A stretch of 64,000 nt of DNA, taken from assembly GCF_003144245.1 (NCBI RefSeq), contig NW_020289978.1:1052371-1116370 (forward strand). Direction: 5' to 3'. This document shows, one piece after another, positions 9,884 to 21,608 of this stretch (positions within the stretch are counted from its first letter, which is position 1; every line of letters begins with the position of its first letter). Below the pieces are notes generated by a model, which saw only the letters and a list, made by a program, of their open reading frames with translations, made no database searches and was not told where the DNA came from. This stretch comes from Jaminaea rosea (taxonomy: Eukaryota; Basidiomycota; Exobasidiomycetes; Microstromatales). The translations under genes and the position numbers were made by a program.

Positions 9884-10688
9884 GCAGTTGTCTGATCTTG
9901 ACTGCGGGAGGTTGGGAATCTGGTCGAGGACGAGAATGCCCGAAGCACGGGACCCACCCAGCTCGCCTTCCACGGAAATGATGTCTCCACGCGCGCACTG
10001 ATCGGAGGAGCCTCTTTTGTCACCGTTGCGTGGCCTTTCTCTGATACGTTTCCGTCATTGTTCTTTCTATCAGCTTGTTAAAGTTGATCCATCATCCATC
10101 TGGGATAGCCGTCACCTGTGTCTCTCTATTTGGTCACACTCATACAGAAGCAACGCGACTTGATGCTTAGATCTGAAATCTGTGTGAGCGAGCGGGCGAC
10201 ACAATGAGGGAGGTCAAGATTGGTCCTCTTTTGCCTTGCTGCTGACCTGCCCTTGTGCTGCAGTTGTTCAACGGCCAAGACTTCCATCGAGGAATCCCGC
10301 TCGAGCGGGATCGCCTCCTTACTGCCCCTGATCAGAGGACGCTAAAGAGAGCGGGGCAAGGTGGCGCAAAGCCCGATCTAAGGCAGGTAGACGCTCGACG
10401 CTCGGGCCCTCGGTTGCAAAGGGAATTGTGGGGCCTGGATCTCGCGGGAGCTCAGCCAGAGCGGGCTGAGCTGCTCTTTGCAACTTTTTGTACGGTTCAT
10501 TCAACGCGGGACGTTCGTTGCACTCAGATGCGGGCCCGAGCGTCGCCTTGTCGCAACACCTTGAGTATTGATGAGGACGTGGGATGAGGACGAGAAAGGG
10601 TGGGTCTCGTGGGGGCGATACATAAGTGGAATGGCGGACGTCCTCTTCCTCGGGCATTGTTGTCTCGTCACCAGAATCATCTTCGAAG
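9884..10688. promoter_or_regulatory. Intergenic between the two secreted paralogues; promoter of the second
   Basis: The first part is the 3' region of the upstream gene. The block 10506-10561 contains GCGGGACG, GCGGGCCCGAGCG and TCGCAACACCT in the same order as upstream of the first paralogue. A TATA-like GATACATAAG lies at 10618-10627, about 62 bases before the ATG. No additional gene seen. Confidence 0.6.
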
Positions 10689-13600
10689 ATGCGCTTCGCG
10701 ACCCTCTTCACAGTCACCATCCTAGCCCTCTCCTCCGTGCAGGCTCTTCCCAGCCTTGAGCCACGCCATCAGCGAGGCAACGGTATCAGCTGCAAGCGTG
10801 CGACGCAATGCAAGTCGCAGTATTGCAATAACGGGAAGTGCGACACCAAGAAGCCTCTTGGCTACAAGTGCTCCGTCCATGATGGCTGTCAGAGCGGCTG
10901 CTGCAGTGAGTCACTGTAAGGTGCGGTATTGACGCGATCGAGGCTGACATCATTGCCCATCGCGCAGACAAGGGCAAGTGCGACCAAAAGGCCAAGAAGG
11001 CAAGCCACCCTCACCCAGCACCAAAGAAGACCAACCCGCAGTCGAAGCCTCATCCGAAGCCAAAGCCCAAGGCACCGCACCCCCACCCTCACCCGCACCC
11101 GTACCCCAGACCACAGCCGGATCGGCCTCATCCTCAGCCCCAGCCTCAGCCCCAGCCTCAGCCCCAGCCTCCTCAAAATCCTGAGCAGCCTCAGCCCAAC
11201 CCTCCGACTGTACCAGGGCCCACGCCCGAGCAGCCGCAACCAGGGCCAGCACCCGATCAGCCGCAGCCACAGCCGCAGCCCGGTACCACTGTACCCACAA
11301 TAGAGTACACCGGCGCCTTCTCGTTCTTGAAGGCAGACGGCCAACCAGGTGACCTTCTTGGCCTGTCGTTCGGCCAGAAGCGATCTGAACGCCCAGCCGA
11401 TGTCACCATCGTGGGTCGGGAGGAGCTTTGGACGCTCAAAGCTGACGGCACTTTGATGTCGCCCGCGGGTCATCTGCTCTACGGCGACGGAACCGTGGTC
11501 AAGGCTTACCCAATCGCCGGCGCCAGGCCAGACAAGCTCAGTCTGTACACGTGTACGCTCGACAAGAGCTTGATGGCAAGCGCATACGTGCTTGACTGCA
11601 GTGTGCCAGACAAGGCGAACGGAGGACGCTCAAGCTCCTTTGTCATCTGCTCCGGCGCAGGCGAAGTCCAAGCGAGGGCTGAAGGCTGCAAGAGCGGTGT
11701 TGCCACGCGCTTCGATCATCTGATCCTCGACGGTCATCAAAGGGAGGCTTCTCCCAGTCCACAAGATCCAGTCGTGCACGATCAACCTACCACTCAACCG
11801 AGCGATCCGGTCACGCAGCCTCAACCAAACGATCCTGTCACACAGCCCAGCACCCCTGCTCAGCCGCAAGACCCCGCTCAGCCCAATCCTGTCACTCAGC
11901 CCAGCACCCCTGCTCAGCCGCAAGACCCCGCTCAGCCCAATGACCCTGGACAAACGACTGACCCTCCAGCCCAGCCTAACGATCCCGCCGCGCCCACGCC
12001 CAATCAGCCCATCAGTGGCGTCTTCTCGTACATCGCCACTTCGGGCATGTCTGCGCAATTCTTGGGCGACAAAGCGATTGCGCTACGAGACGACTTGCTA
12101 TCGTCCGAAGTCAGCGTCAAGACTTCACCCCGCACCTGGACTATGACGTCGGAGGGTTCTCTCGTGTCGAACTTCGGAGCAGTACTCAGCGGCGATGGCG
12201 TCCGCGTTCGGACTGTTCTCGAGGGTGCTACTGTCGAAAACTACCGCCCATACAAGTGCACAGTAGACGACAGCACCACGGAAGATACTACGGTACTCAA
12301 CTGCGAGGTCAAGAGTCCCAGCGGGATGTTCACGTGGAACAGTTTCGTGGTCTGCGAGGACGGTCGTGTAGAAGGCAGCAGCATGCCATGCGACGGCGAG
12401 GTTAAGGCCTACTTCACCCACTTTACCCTAGGAGCGCAGATGACGACGAGCCCGCAGCCAGATACGACCATTCCCGGGACAACACAGCCCGGCACCTCCC
12501 AGCCGGAGACGCCCGCTCAGCCTGAAACGCCTGTTCAGCCAGGAACGCCCGCTCAGCCGCAACCGGAGACACCCACTCAGCCTGAAGTTCCTGCTCAGCC
12601 ACAGACGCCAGCACAACCGGAGACGCCCGCCCAATCATACATTCCTGGCTTTATCCATTACAGCGGCGTCTTCTCTTACCTTAACTCGGAGGGCAAACCA
12701 GGCGACTATTTGGGCGATACCGTCATCCACCGCCGCGATCTCGCTGCTCGTGCTGCTGGAGCCGACGTCACGGTTCGGCGGCAAGCACAGACGTGGACGG
12801 TGGACCAGAATGGTTATTTGACGTCGTCCTCGGGTGGTCGACTGTTTGGCGACGGCGAGCGAATCAAGACGTACAGTGCAAACGCACCTACCAGCTTTTC
12901 TCCATACGAGTGCTTCGCCGATACCGCAAGCTCGACCGAGGACACTACGGTGCTCAATTGCGAGGCACAACTGAAGTCAGGGCAGCGCAAGGCCAACTCA
13001 TTCGTCATCTGTACAGACGGACGTGTGGAAGGCAGCGACTCGGCCTGCCTCGATGGAGATGCCACCCATCCCTCGTTCACCCAGTTCATCTTGGGCGGCG
13101 AGAGGAGTACGCCAGTCGACGAAGCGAAGAAAGACGAGGAGACGAAAGAGGAAGCCGAGGAGAAGGCGAAAGCTGCCGAGGAGGAGGCCAAGAAGCAGGC
13201 GGAAGCTGAGGAGGCCAAGAAGCAGGCGGAAGCTGAGGAGGCCAAGAAGCAGGCGGAAGCTGAGGAGGCCAAGAAGCAAGCCGACGAAGAGGCCGAGAAG
13301 CAGGCTGAGGCTGAGGCCGCGGCTGCGGAGGTCAAGAAGGCGACAGAGGCTGAGGAGGCCAAGAAGCAAGCCGAGGCTGAGGCTGCGGAGGCCAAGAAGC
13401 AAGCCGAAGAAGAGGAGGCCAAGCAGGCGGATATTGAGCAGGCCAAGCAGGCTGCAGAAGCTGAGCGGGCCAAGAAGCAAGCCGAGGAAGAGGCTGAGGA
13501 AGCGAAGAAGGCGGCAGATATCGAGGAGGCCAAGAAGAAGGCAGAGGAGGACAAGCCCAAGAAGCCACTGTCGTCTGGCATCTTGTCGTGGCCGGGCTCA

Positions 13601-14011
13601 TCCAGGTTCCTCTTCGAGGAGACCAGTCCCCGCGGCCCCGAGTCCGCCGGCATACCCTTCTACGAGCGCGCGCTCCGGACAGACGGTCGAAGCGGGGAGG
13701 TCTGGGCTATCAATGATTCTGGCAACCTCATCTCTCCAACCGGCAAGCTACTGATCACGGACGGCAGGTTCGTCGGCACGCTCGATGGAGATCGCCTCGC
13801 AACGGCGAGCGGACGGTCAGCGTACGTCTGCTCACGAGACGAGAGTTCTACCCCTCAGCAAGCTGTCCTCAATTGCGAGGCTCAGGTGACGACGGGTATT
13901 GAGAACGAATTTGCAACCTGCTTCTCACCGTTCGTGCAGACACCCTCTTCGCCCTGCACGTGGCGCAGAATGATCTTCTCGCAACTCAGTCTTACTGCTG
14001 TGGAAGATTAA
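10689..14011 (+). CDS. Large secreted protein with cysteine module and four repeated four-Cys domains (tandem paralogue 2)
   Basis: Exons 10689-10905 and 10968-14011 (62-nt intron, GTGAGT...GCAG) give 1,086 residues. Residues 1-19 (MRFATLFTVTILALSSVQA) are a signal peptide. Two C-x5-C-x4-C-x4-C units follow, with one extra Cys in the second. Then comes a Lys/His-Pro/Gln-Pro linker. A roughly 140-residue domain occurs four times, at about 186-330, 422-563, 637-784 and 942-1086. Each begins near SGVFSY or equivalent, has a WT..DG.L.S..G..L.GDG core and four cysteines spaced about 14-15, 14-16 and 11-12 residues apart. Linkers between domains are Pro/Gln/Thr-rich; residues about 790-939 form a Lys/Glu/Ala coiled coil. 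I do not recognise the domain. It resembles a cell-wall or secreted adhesin/effector in layout; that is inference. It is a tandem paralogue of the gene at 6110, sharing N-terminus, intron and promoter blocks. Confidence 0.85.
11834..11941 (+). repeat. 54-nt direct repeat, two copies, coding
   Basis: Two adjacent copies of an 18-residue linker unit (PVTQPSTPAQPQDPAQPN) differ by one base in the part compared. They lie between the first and second four-Cys domains. Confidence 0.85.
13195..13560 (+). repeat. Lys/Glu/Ala coiled-coil repeat, coding
   Basis: A run of imperfect 9-residue units of the form AEEAKKQAE (27 bases), three of them nearly identical at 13204-13284, then degenerate copies. 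It encodes a strongly charged helical rod of about 120 residues between domains three and four of the secreted protein. Confidence 0.85.
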
Positions 14012-14331
14012 GTCAGCCTTTACCTGCGAGGTGTACTATCCGCTCCTTCACTCTGTCTCTTCGCCTCCTCTCTCGGAATACCATACCATTGTCACCGGCT
14101 AAAGAAGAGCGTGGTTGCCCTGCGCCAAGATCTATCTCGAGCCGCCGCCATCATGACCCGCGCGCCCGTCTGACCCTGCAGCATCTCGACTCCCTCGCTT
14201 GTGACGCTCCCCCACGCGCTTTTATCTCGAGTGGAGCTTATCTGGCCCCCCCCACCCACTCCCCCACTCCTTTCGTGGAGCTTGTCTCTTCGACTCTTTC
14301 CTTCCTTTCTTTCCCTCCATTCACACCCAGC
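14012..14331. promoter_or_regulatory. Promoter/leader of the aldehyde dehydrogenase
   Basis: Three hundred and twenty bases, increasingly C/T-rich towards the ATG, with a CTTTTATCT T/A-rich element about 110 bases upstream. No gene seen. Confidence 0.5.
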
Positions 14332-16073
14332 ATGACCAAGATCGAAATCAACGCACCCAACGGCACCAAGCTTAGCCTTCCTGATGGCCTCTTCATCGGC
14401 GGAGAGTGGAAGACGCCCAGAGGCGGCGAGCAGAGCCGTATCCCCGTCGTGTACCCCGCGACAGGCGAGAAGATCTGCGACGTCGCTGTCGGGTCGAGCG
14501 CAGATGTCGACGATGCCGTGCAAGCTGCTGAGGCTGCCTTGGCAAAGGACTGGGGACTAAAGAGTACGCCTGCTAAGCGTGGCGAATTGATGAGCAAGGT
14601 GAGTAGCGATACGCCTCGACAAAGCATATAGCCTGCTCTTGCTGAGCCCTACCCTCCCTCTCGCTCGCACGCCGGCGCAGTGGGCCGACCTCATCGAAAA
14701 GAATGCTAAGGAACTCTCGATACTCGAAGCTATCGATAATGGCAAGCCGCGCTGGATGGCCGAGCAGATCGACCTAGCAGACTCTGTTGCATGCTTGCGC
14801 TTCTATGCCGGCCTGGCTGACAAGGTCGAGGGCAAGACGATGGAGCTCGATGTGACTACCAAGTTTGCTCACACGCGCGTTGAGCCTATTGGCGTGTGTG
14901 GGGCGATCATTCCGTGGAACTACCCGGTTCAGGTGAGCCGCGCTAGAGACGAGGATGAGCACGCCGTATGCTGACCACCTCGACCGCCCTCACAGATGGC
15001 ATGCTGGAAGCTGGGCCCTGCTCTCGCGGCAGGCAACTGCCTTATCCTCAAGCCCGCCGAGCAGACTCCTCTCTCTGCCCTGCGCTTGGCCGAGCTGGCT
15101 CAAGAGGCCGGCTACCCCGCTGGGGCTCTGCAAGTCATCAATGGCCTGGGCAGCGAGGTCGGCGCGGCGATTGCGAGCCACAAGCGTATTCGCAAAGTCG
15201 CCTTCACTGGGTCTACGGTGACTGGGCGCAAGATTATGGCTATGGCTGCGTCGAGCAACCTCAAGAAGGTGCGCACGACGAGCGGGCGTGATCGAAATGT
15301 ATTATGCTGACATCTCTGCGTGCCAGGTCACGCTCGAGCTCGGGGGCAAGTCCCCCGTCCTCGTCTTCGACGACGTCGACGTCGAATTTGCCGTACCCTG
15401 GGTGGCCATGGCCATCCTCTTCAACATGGGCCAAGACTGCTGCGCAGGCTCGCGCCTCTACATCCAGCGCGGCGTTCACGATGCCTTCGTGGCTAAGCTT
15501 ACTGAAGCATTCAAGGCTGTCAAGATCGGCGATCCCTTCGACGACACTACGTCGCACGGCGCGCAGGTGAGCGAAGAGCAATACCGCAAGATCCTCGCCT
15601 ACATCGCCCACGGCAAGGACGAGGGAGCTACGCTCGTCTGCGGAGGCGCCGACTCCAGCTCCATCCAGGGAGTGCCCAAGAGCGGCTACTGGGTGGAACC
15701 CACGATCTTCACGCACGCGCGCAAAGGTATGCGAATCGTAGACGAGGAAATTTTCGGTCCCGTGCTCGCTGTGATCCCATTTGATACAGAGGAGGAGGCC
15801 ATCGCTATGGCAAATGACAGCGAATATGGATTAGGCGCTGGCGTCTTCTCCGAGAATGGGGCTCGCTGCCTGCGCGTGTCGAGCGCAATTCAGGCAGGTA
15901 CGGTCTTTATCAACAACTATGCCCTGCTTTCGAACGCCGTACCTTTTGGCGGGTACAAGCAGAGCGGGCATGGGAGGGAGCTGGGCGTTGATGCTGTCAA
16001 GGAGTGGACGGAGGTCAAGGCCGTGCATTGGAATATTGGAGAGAAGCTCGAGTGGCCGCTGAGAGCGGCGTGA
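14332..16073 (+). CDS. NAD(P)-dependent aldehyde dehydrogenase
   Basis: Four exons, 14332-14598, 14681-14932, 14996-15268 and 15327-16073 (introns 82, 63 and 58 nt), encode 512 residues, normal for class 1/2 ALDH. It oxidises aldehydes to acids with NAD(P)+. Visible motifs are IPWNYP at the nucleotide fold, LKPAEQTPLSAL, FTGSTVTG, LELGGKSP with general base Glu268, and GQDCCAGSR with catalytic Cys302. The C-terminal PFGGYKQSGHGRELG region is intact. No targeting signal is obvious, so a cytosolic enzyme is likely. The family spans acetaldehyde, betaine aldehyde and other substrates; specificity is not readable. Confidence 0.95.
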
Positions 16074-17799
16074 TGGCACGGCGCCGTGCGCTCCAACAAA
16101 GTTATCTAGCATGCAGTGCTCTTGACATGAATGACACGAGTCTAATCATCGCCTGATCGCCGCTGTGAGATGTCGCCGCTGTTAGGACCTTGCTATACGC
16201 TGCTTCCAGGCAACTCGTGGCGGAAAAGCGTGAGCAAGGCCTAGCAGGAGGAGCGCAGACAGGCGCACGTAACCCCCTTTCAGCAAAGTACGGACAGCGA
16301 GCAAGCAATCATCGAACGGAATGAGATGTGCCGTTCATCCGCCGAGACGTGGCTCGATTCAAGCGAGGGAGGTTCACGCCTCGCCGTGTTGCTGTTCTTG
16401 GTAGGTTGAGAGCAGAATTGCGCTCCGCCAAGCTCAAGCTTTCATAGAGTTCACTGTCTCGTAGCTTTTCTCGGAGACAGGCAGACCCCGCGCGCGAGTG
16501 GCCACGATGATCACGAGGACCCACGAGACGACCGCGACAATGGATCACGACTGAGAATCCTTGGTCGCACGCACACAGCGATGCAGGCACGCACGTCGAT
16601 CTCAATGAAAGCCGCGCATTCATGCGTGCCTGTCTGTCACGAAGTGACGCCTCCCGTATTTGTGGCTGCTGGCTCTAGTAGCGTTGCTTGTTGGCGCCCT
16701 CAGCCGCCGTGCCTTGACTCTCGCCGCCGGCCCGCGTGCTGCACGCGTAGATGCTCGTCGCACACTCGCTTGCCAAGCTCCTCCGCCCAGCTCGCCCCTG
16801 TGCTGAGCCGCCCGCCTCTCCTTTTCGGTCGAAGCCTTCTATGCTGCTTGCTGCACACTAAGCGGATGGGCAAGTGACGCTCGCGGCGGATTAGCGACGA
16901 CAGACGGCAAGAGACAAACAGGACGGACGCGGAAAAATAGCAGCCAATCTGCCAACCCCCGAGGTCAGCTAGCGCCCACCTCGCTCACTCACCACGCACC
17001 GCCTGCTTCCAAGACGGGAACGCAGGCAATGCAACTGAAGCTCAGGCTCACTTAGCCGCCGCCGCCGCTTGCCGTCGTCGATGACCCTGGCCTTGTCTTG
17101 TCTATCGGGGAGCAAATGGCCGCCAAGGGCAGACGGCTCAATGGGACTGACGCTCTGCCTCCTCCCGGTGCTCCTCGCTCAGCTCCGTCCGTTGACCAAC
17201 GCTAGTCGGTGTCACTCGATCAAGCCTCAGCTTCCCTCTCTCTCTCTCTCTCGCTCGCTCGCTCCTCATTCTCTACGCTGGTTCGTTTCTCCTCCCGCTC
17301 GTTCCTCTCGTTCCTCATCAACACACCATTAACGTCGTGCCGGCCCAGCGGAGATCCTCGTCCTCCCGTCGTCGTCGCCGTTCACGCCTACTAGTCTTGT
17401 CCGCGAACCTGAGCTGGCTCTGCGTTCGTCGGACGTTGTTGTCACCACCATCACCACTCGCTGCAGTCTCGGACACAAACACATCTCGGGGGTCTTCTTG
17501 TATCCAGACTCGATACGCTCCCGCCCAGTTTCATGCGCTCAAGGTCTCGAGCGTAAGGGTATCAATCTGCTTCCCCTGTCTCCATCTCCTCCTCCTCCTC
17601 TTTTCCTCGCTACCAACTCGCCCTCCTATCATCGGGGTTAACGCTTGGCAATCAAACTCCTCTATCCGCCCCTCACCAACACCACCGCCTCCTCTCTACC
17701 TCGCCCCTGTCTACCACGCCAAGCGACCTCATTGGATAGAGACATCCTCATCCTCGATCCTCCCCACTCTCCCTCATCACCTCACAACCGCATCTCGTC
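16074..17799. other. Long intergenic region upstream of the GH79-like gene
   Basis: About 1.7 kb. From ~17220 onward the plus strand is strongly C/T-rich, with a (TC)n run at about 17231-17252 followed by repeated CGCT, which fits a long transcribed 5' leader for the gene starting at 17800. Open frames here have leader-like Ser/Arg/Pro composition and no family resemblance. No gene recognised. Confidence 0.5.
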
Positions 17800-20700
17800 A
17801 TGGCTAGCTGTTCATACTCGCGCGCGTCGTCATCACGGCGGCGCAGCAAGTCAAAGCGCCCCTCGAAGCTGGCCCTCTTCTGCGCATCCCTCGCAGCACT
17901 CGCCGGCGCAGCAGAGTCGCAATTCACAGCCACCGTCTCCAAGGATGCCGCCAGCGTCTCGACGCTTTCCAACGTCCTCTCACCGTCGTTCATCGGCATG
18001 GGGTTCGAGCCGTCAAATCTCGCAGCATTCGTCGGGGCTAGGCAGACCAATCAGCTCACCATGCAGCTCCTCAACAATTTGGCCAACTATACAGGTCAGC
18101 CCCCTCATTTGCGAGTCGGGGGCAATACGGGCGACACGGCTGTGTACGACCCGAATCACAAGTCGCCCTACTTTGATCCGAATCCTGGCATGACGGGAGT
18201 CACAGACGCCCTCATCTTCGGGCCTGCCTACTTTCAGCAGATTGTGAGTGCGCGTGCGTGATGTATGCGCGGATATGATCATCGCTGACTTTCTTGCCCT
18301 GGTACTCGCGCCCCCCGCAGAACTCGTTCCCCAAGGGTACGCCCATCACATTCTCTGTCCCCATGGCATACAATGGCTCAGACGCCGTGCAGCAATCCGT
18401 CGAGATCGCCCAAGCCGCCATGGACGCCTTTACCAACGTCAAGCTGTACAACCTCGAAGTAGGCAATGAGCCCGACCTCTACATCACCAACAACTTCCGG
18501 CCTTCTTCGTGGACCGCCTACGATGCTGGCAACGAGTGGATCGCCCACGTCAAGGCCATCTGGGAGAATGTCCTCAAGCCAAAGGGCATCTCTCAGGCCT
18601 TCTTCGAGGCTGCCTGCACGGCCACGACTGCAGCCAACCCTAGCTACCGAATTGACAACCTCGTCAAGACGGGCGTAGCGACAGACAATGGCGTGTGGCT
18701 GAGCGGGTGGAACCAGCACGACTACTACTACTACGTCAACGTCTCGAGCTACCAGCTCACCTTGGAGCGCCTCATGGACATCCAGTCGACGGCTGGTCAG
18801 TTCAAGGAGTGGAGGCAGCAGATTGCTCAGGCCAGAGTCACGGGCAAACCCTACTACCTGCGAGAGATGGGCGCGGTGGGGCCTGCGGGTATCAAGGGCA
18901 TCACCGACACCTTTGGCGGTGCTCTTTGGACGCTAAACTTTTTCCTCTATGCTGCGTCCATCGGCGTCGACTCGATTCAGCTGCACGCGCTGCAGGACTC
19001 GTACACATCGCCGTGGCAGCCAATCCCGGACGCAGACGGCAATGGTCCCTTCATCCGACCATCGTACTACGCCTTTGCTGCGATGGCACAGATCAATGGC
19101 GCAGGATGCCAGACGCAGGTCGGCTCCATCGATCTGAGCAACGCTCCTTCGGGCTACGATCGCAACGTCGCAGCATACGGCGTCTACAATGCGGGGAACA
19201 TCCAGTCCATTGTCATTATGAACAACAAACCGGCATACTCCGGCAGCGGTATCCCCACGCAGCAGGTCACCTTGACCATGCCCGACCTCGCTGGCAAGAC
19301 CTTCTACCTCTCCACGCTCACGGCGGCCGGGGCGGAGGTGACTTCGAACGTCACCTGGAACGGCATCAGCTACGAACAATCTGGGAGCGGCCAGCCATCG
19401 GTAGTCAGCCGCGCAAAGCAGTCCATTCAAGTTGGAGCAGACGGCACCTTGACGATCCCCGTCCGCGACACTTCAGCCGTCGTAGCCAACCTCGACGAAG
19501 TGCTGGGCACGACGAACAACGTCGTTGACACAAAGGCGTGCACCAAGCAGGCCAACACGGTCCCTTCCAAGTCGAAGCCCAGCGGCTTCAAGTCCACGTC
19601 TGGCTTCGCTAAATTCATGGCCCTCCCCAAGGCGGCCATCATCGGCATCGCAGCTGGGGGGGGAGTCTTCATCCTCGCCCTACTCGGCCTCAGCATCTTC
19701 TGCTGCGTGCGCTGCTGCAAACGAAGACGCCAGCGCAAGTCTCTGTCAGAGAAGATGGACAACGCCTATGGAAGTGGGTTGGTGCGCCGTCCAGCCGGCG
19801 GTTCCATCTCCGCAGGTCCAAAGACGACGCTGGGTGGATACTACAAGTCTGTCGGGCCTGACGGAAGCGAGACGCCCGACGATGTCAGCCTGCTGCCCAT
19901 GCGTGGCAAGGACAAGGGCTTCGGTGACTCATCGACTGCGCTGAACAGTGGGGCTAATACGCCTTATGGTGCGCGTCCCTACTACAACAACAGCAATGCC
20001 AGCTTGGCAGGCACGCCGCTCCTCAACGCGCAGTCGCCTCGCTGGCCGGACTCGCCCTCGATGGGCTCCTTCAACCAGCATCTGGCCGCGAGCCCTGGAG
20101 ACTACGCGTATAGCCCCTCGCCCCAGCAATGGGGCGGAGCAGCAGCAGCGACGGCAGGGATGACAGCAATGATGCCGCACGGTAGCTCTCGTCTGAGCAA
20201 CGATGCCTCGCGTCAGCCGCGCTCGCGTACGACAAGCAACAATGCGCAGGGGCAGGCGCACGCGACTGCGCAGTACTCGATGCCGCCAAATGGTCAAGGG
20301 CGGGCACGTCGAAACAGCTGGCAAGACGGGGGCAGGCCGCACGGCGGATCGTCGTCAAGGAGTAATTCGCGCGACCCGCCTCGTGCGCCCAAGGCTGCTT
20401 CTAGCCAAGGACACGGCTACCGTACACCATCGCAGGACACGAGGAACGCGCCGCCCGTGCCCGTCGTACCGCAGAACTACCGTAATAGCGCGGGAAGCTC
20501 GACGTCCGGGCACCAAGAGCAGCAGCAGCCGAGATCACCGCAGCGTCTTCCGCCTCAACAGCAGCAGCAACAGCAGCAACAGCATTACCAGCATTACCGC
20601 GAGCAGCAGCAGCAATATCAGAGGTCACCGCAGCGCCAACCGCAGCCGCACCAGCAAGGCCGCGCAGTAGCCCCTGAGCAGCAGTCGAGTCGCTCTGATG

Positions 20701-21086
20701 CTGACTTAGATCGGCAAGTGACGGCCGCTACGAGCTCGCAGCACCATCGTCAGCAGCCCACCGCTTCGGCTTCTGCCACGTCGACGCGCGAGCTGCAGAG
20801 ACAGGCGGCAGCGCAGCGTCAACCAGCGGCGCGCGAGTCGAATCAGTACTCGATGCCCAGCTCGCTCGCTTACCTGAATGAGGGTGCGCAAAGCACCGTC
20901 GGCGGCGGTGGCGGCGGCGCGTACCACGGCGGGCACCGGCAGCAGCAGCAGCAGCAGCAGCAGTACCAGCAGCAGTACCAGCAACAATACCAACAGCAGC
21001 AGCAGCAATACGACCCGCTCGGCTTCCAGTACGAGTACAGCGACAACCGTTTCGATGGCGGCAACTACAGCAGGCAATATCGCTAG
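17800..21086 (+). CDS. Membrane-anchored GH79-like glycoside hydrolase with polyglutamine cytosolic tail
   Basis: Exons 17800-18243 and 18321-21086 (77-nt intron, GTGAGT...GCAG) give 1,069 residues. A basic N-terminus precedes a hydrophobic signal sequence at about 24-40. The ectodomain (about 42-545) resembles fungal family 79 beta-glucuronidase-like hydrolases. EVGNEPDLY holds predicted acid/base Glu198, and YLREMGAVG holds predicted nucleophile Glu330; a beta-type C-terminal subdomain follows. A single transmembrane segment lies at about 586-610, followed by a Cys/Lys/Arg-rich stop-transfer stretch. The last ~440 residues are Ser/Pro/Asn/Gln-rich with several Gln runs encoded mostly by CAG, predicted cytosolic. 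The family cleaves uronic acid residues from glycans such as proteoglycans; the target here is unknown. The long intracellular tail is unusual for a hydrolase. Confidence 0.85.
20517..21009 (+). repeat. CAG-rich polyglutamine tracts, coding
   Basis: Several Gln runs are encoded here, notably around 20557-20630 and 20938-21008, by CAG with some CAA interruptions. They lie in the predicted cytosolic tail of the GH79-like protein and should be length-variable. Confidence 0.9.
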
Positions 21087-21608
21087 AAGATAACTGAGGA
21101 CAAAGCAGGCCGGTCCCGCACCTACTCTACACATTTTGCCAAATACGCAAGAACACTCACTCAGTCTCAATCCTGTGCCCTCTCCTAACTCGCCCTCTCG
21201 GACAGTATCTCCACCCTCGAGCAGCAGCCCCATATCATCTCCGTCACTATCCAATCGCCGGCTCTCGTCTCGTCTCTACTGTAGTAAACTCTCTTCTCTT
21301 TCTCCTCCCTTGCTCTAGGACACCGCCACCACTTGTTCTCATCTCGTCTAGTCTCGCCGTCTCCTCGTTCCTATACCTCTCGCACGCTGCATCTGGATAG
21401 CGCACGCACCACAATCTGGGCTTGCATTGGATCGGTACGCCTACGCCCTCTTTCTTTTTGTCCACTGTCTTTGTGCCTGGAATTCGAATACATGAGAAGA
21501 CGACGTGCGTGGATCCGGGTGACGATTTGTTTGTCTTTCGATGATGTAAAGTACAGGAGTGATGCTATCGACGAGATGCTCTTTGCTTTTGTTTCTTTAG
21601 GGTCCCCT
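21087..21608. other. Convergent 3' intergenic region
   Basis: Five hundred and twenty bases between two tail-to-tail genes. It is C/T-rich in its first half and holds no recognisable gene; it should contain both polyadenylation regions. Confidence 0.5.

Noticed and set aside
12814-13653. Minus-strand Ser/Ala/Leu-rich frame of 279 codons
   Set aside because: Antisense shadow of the Lys/Glu/Ala coiled-coil repeat.
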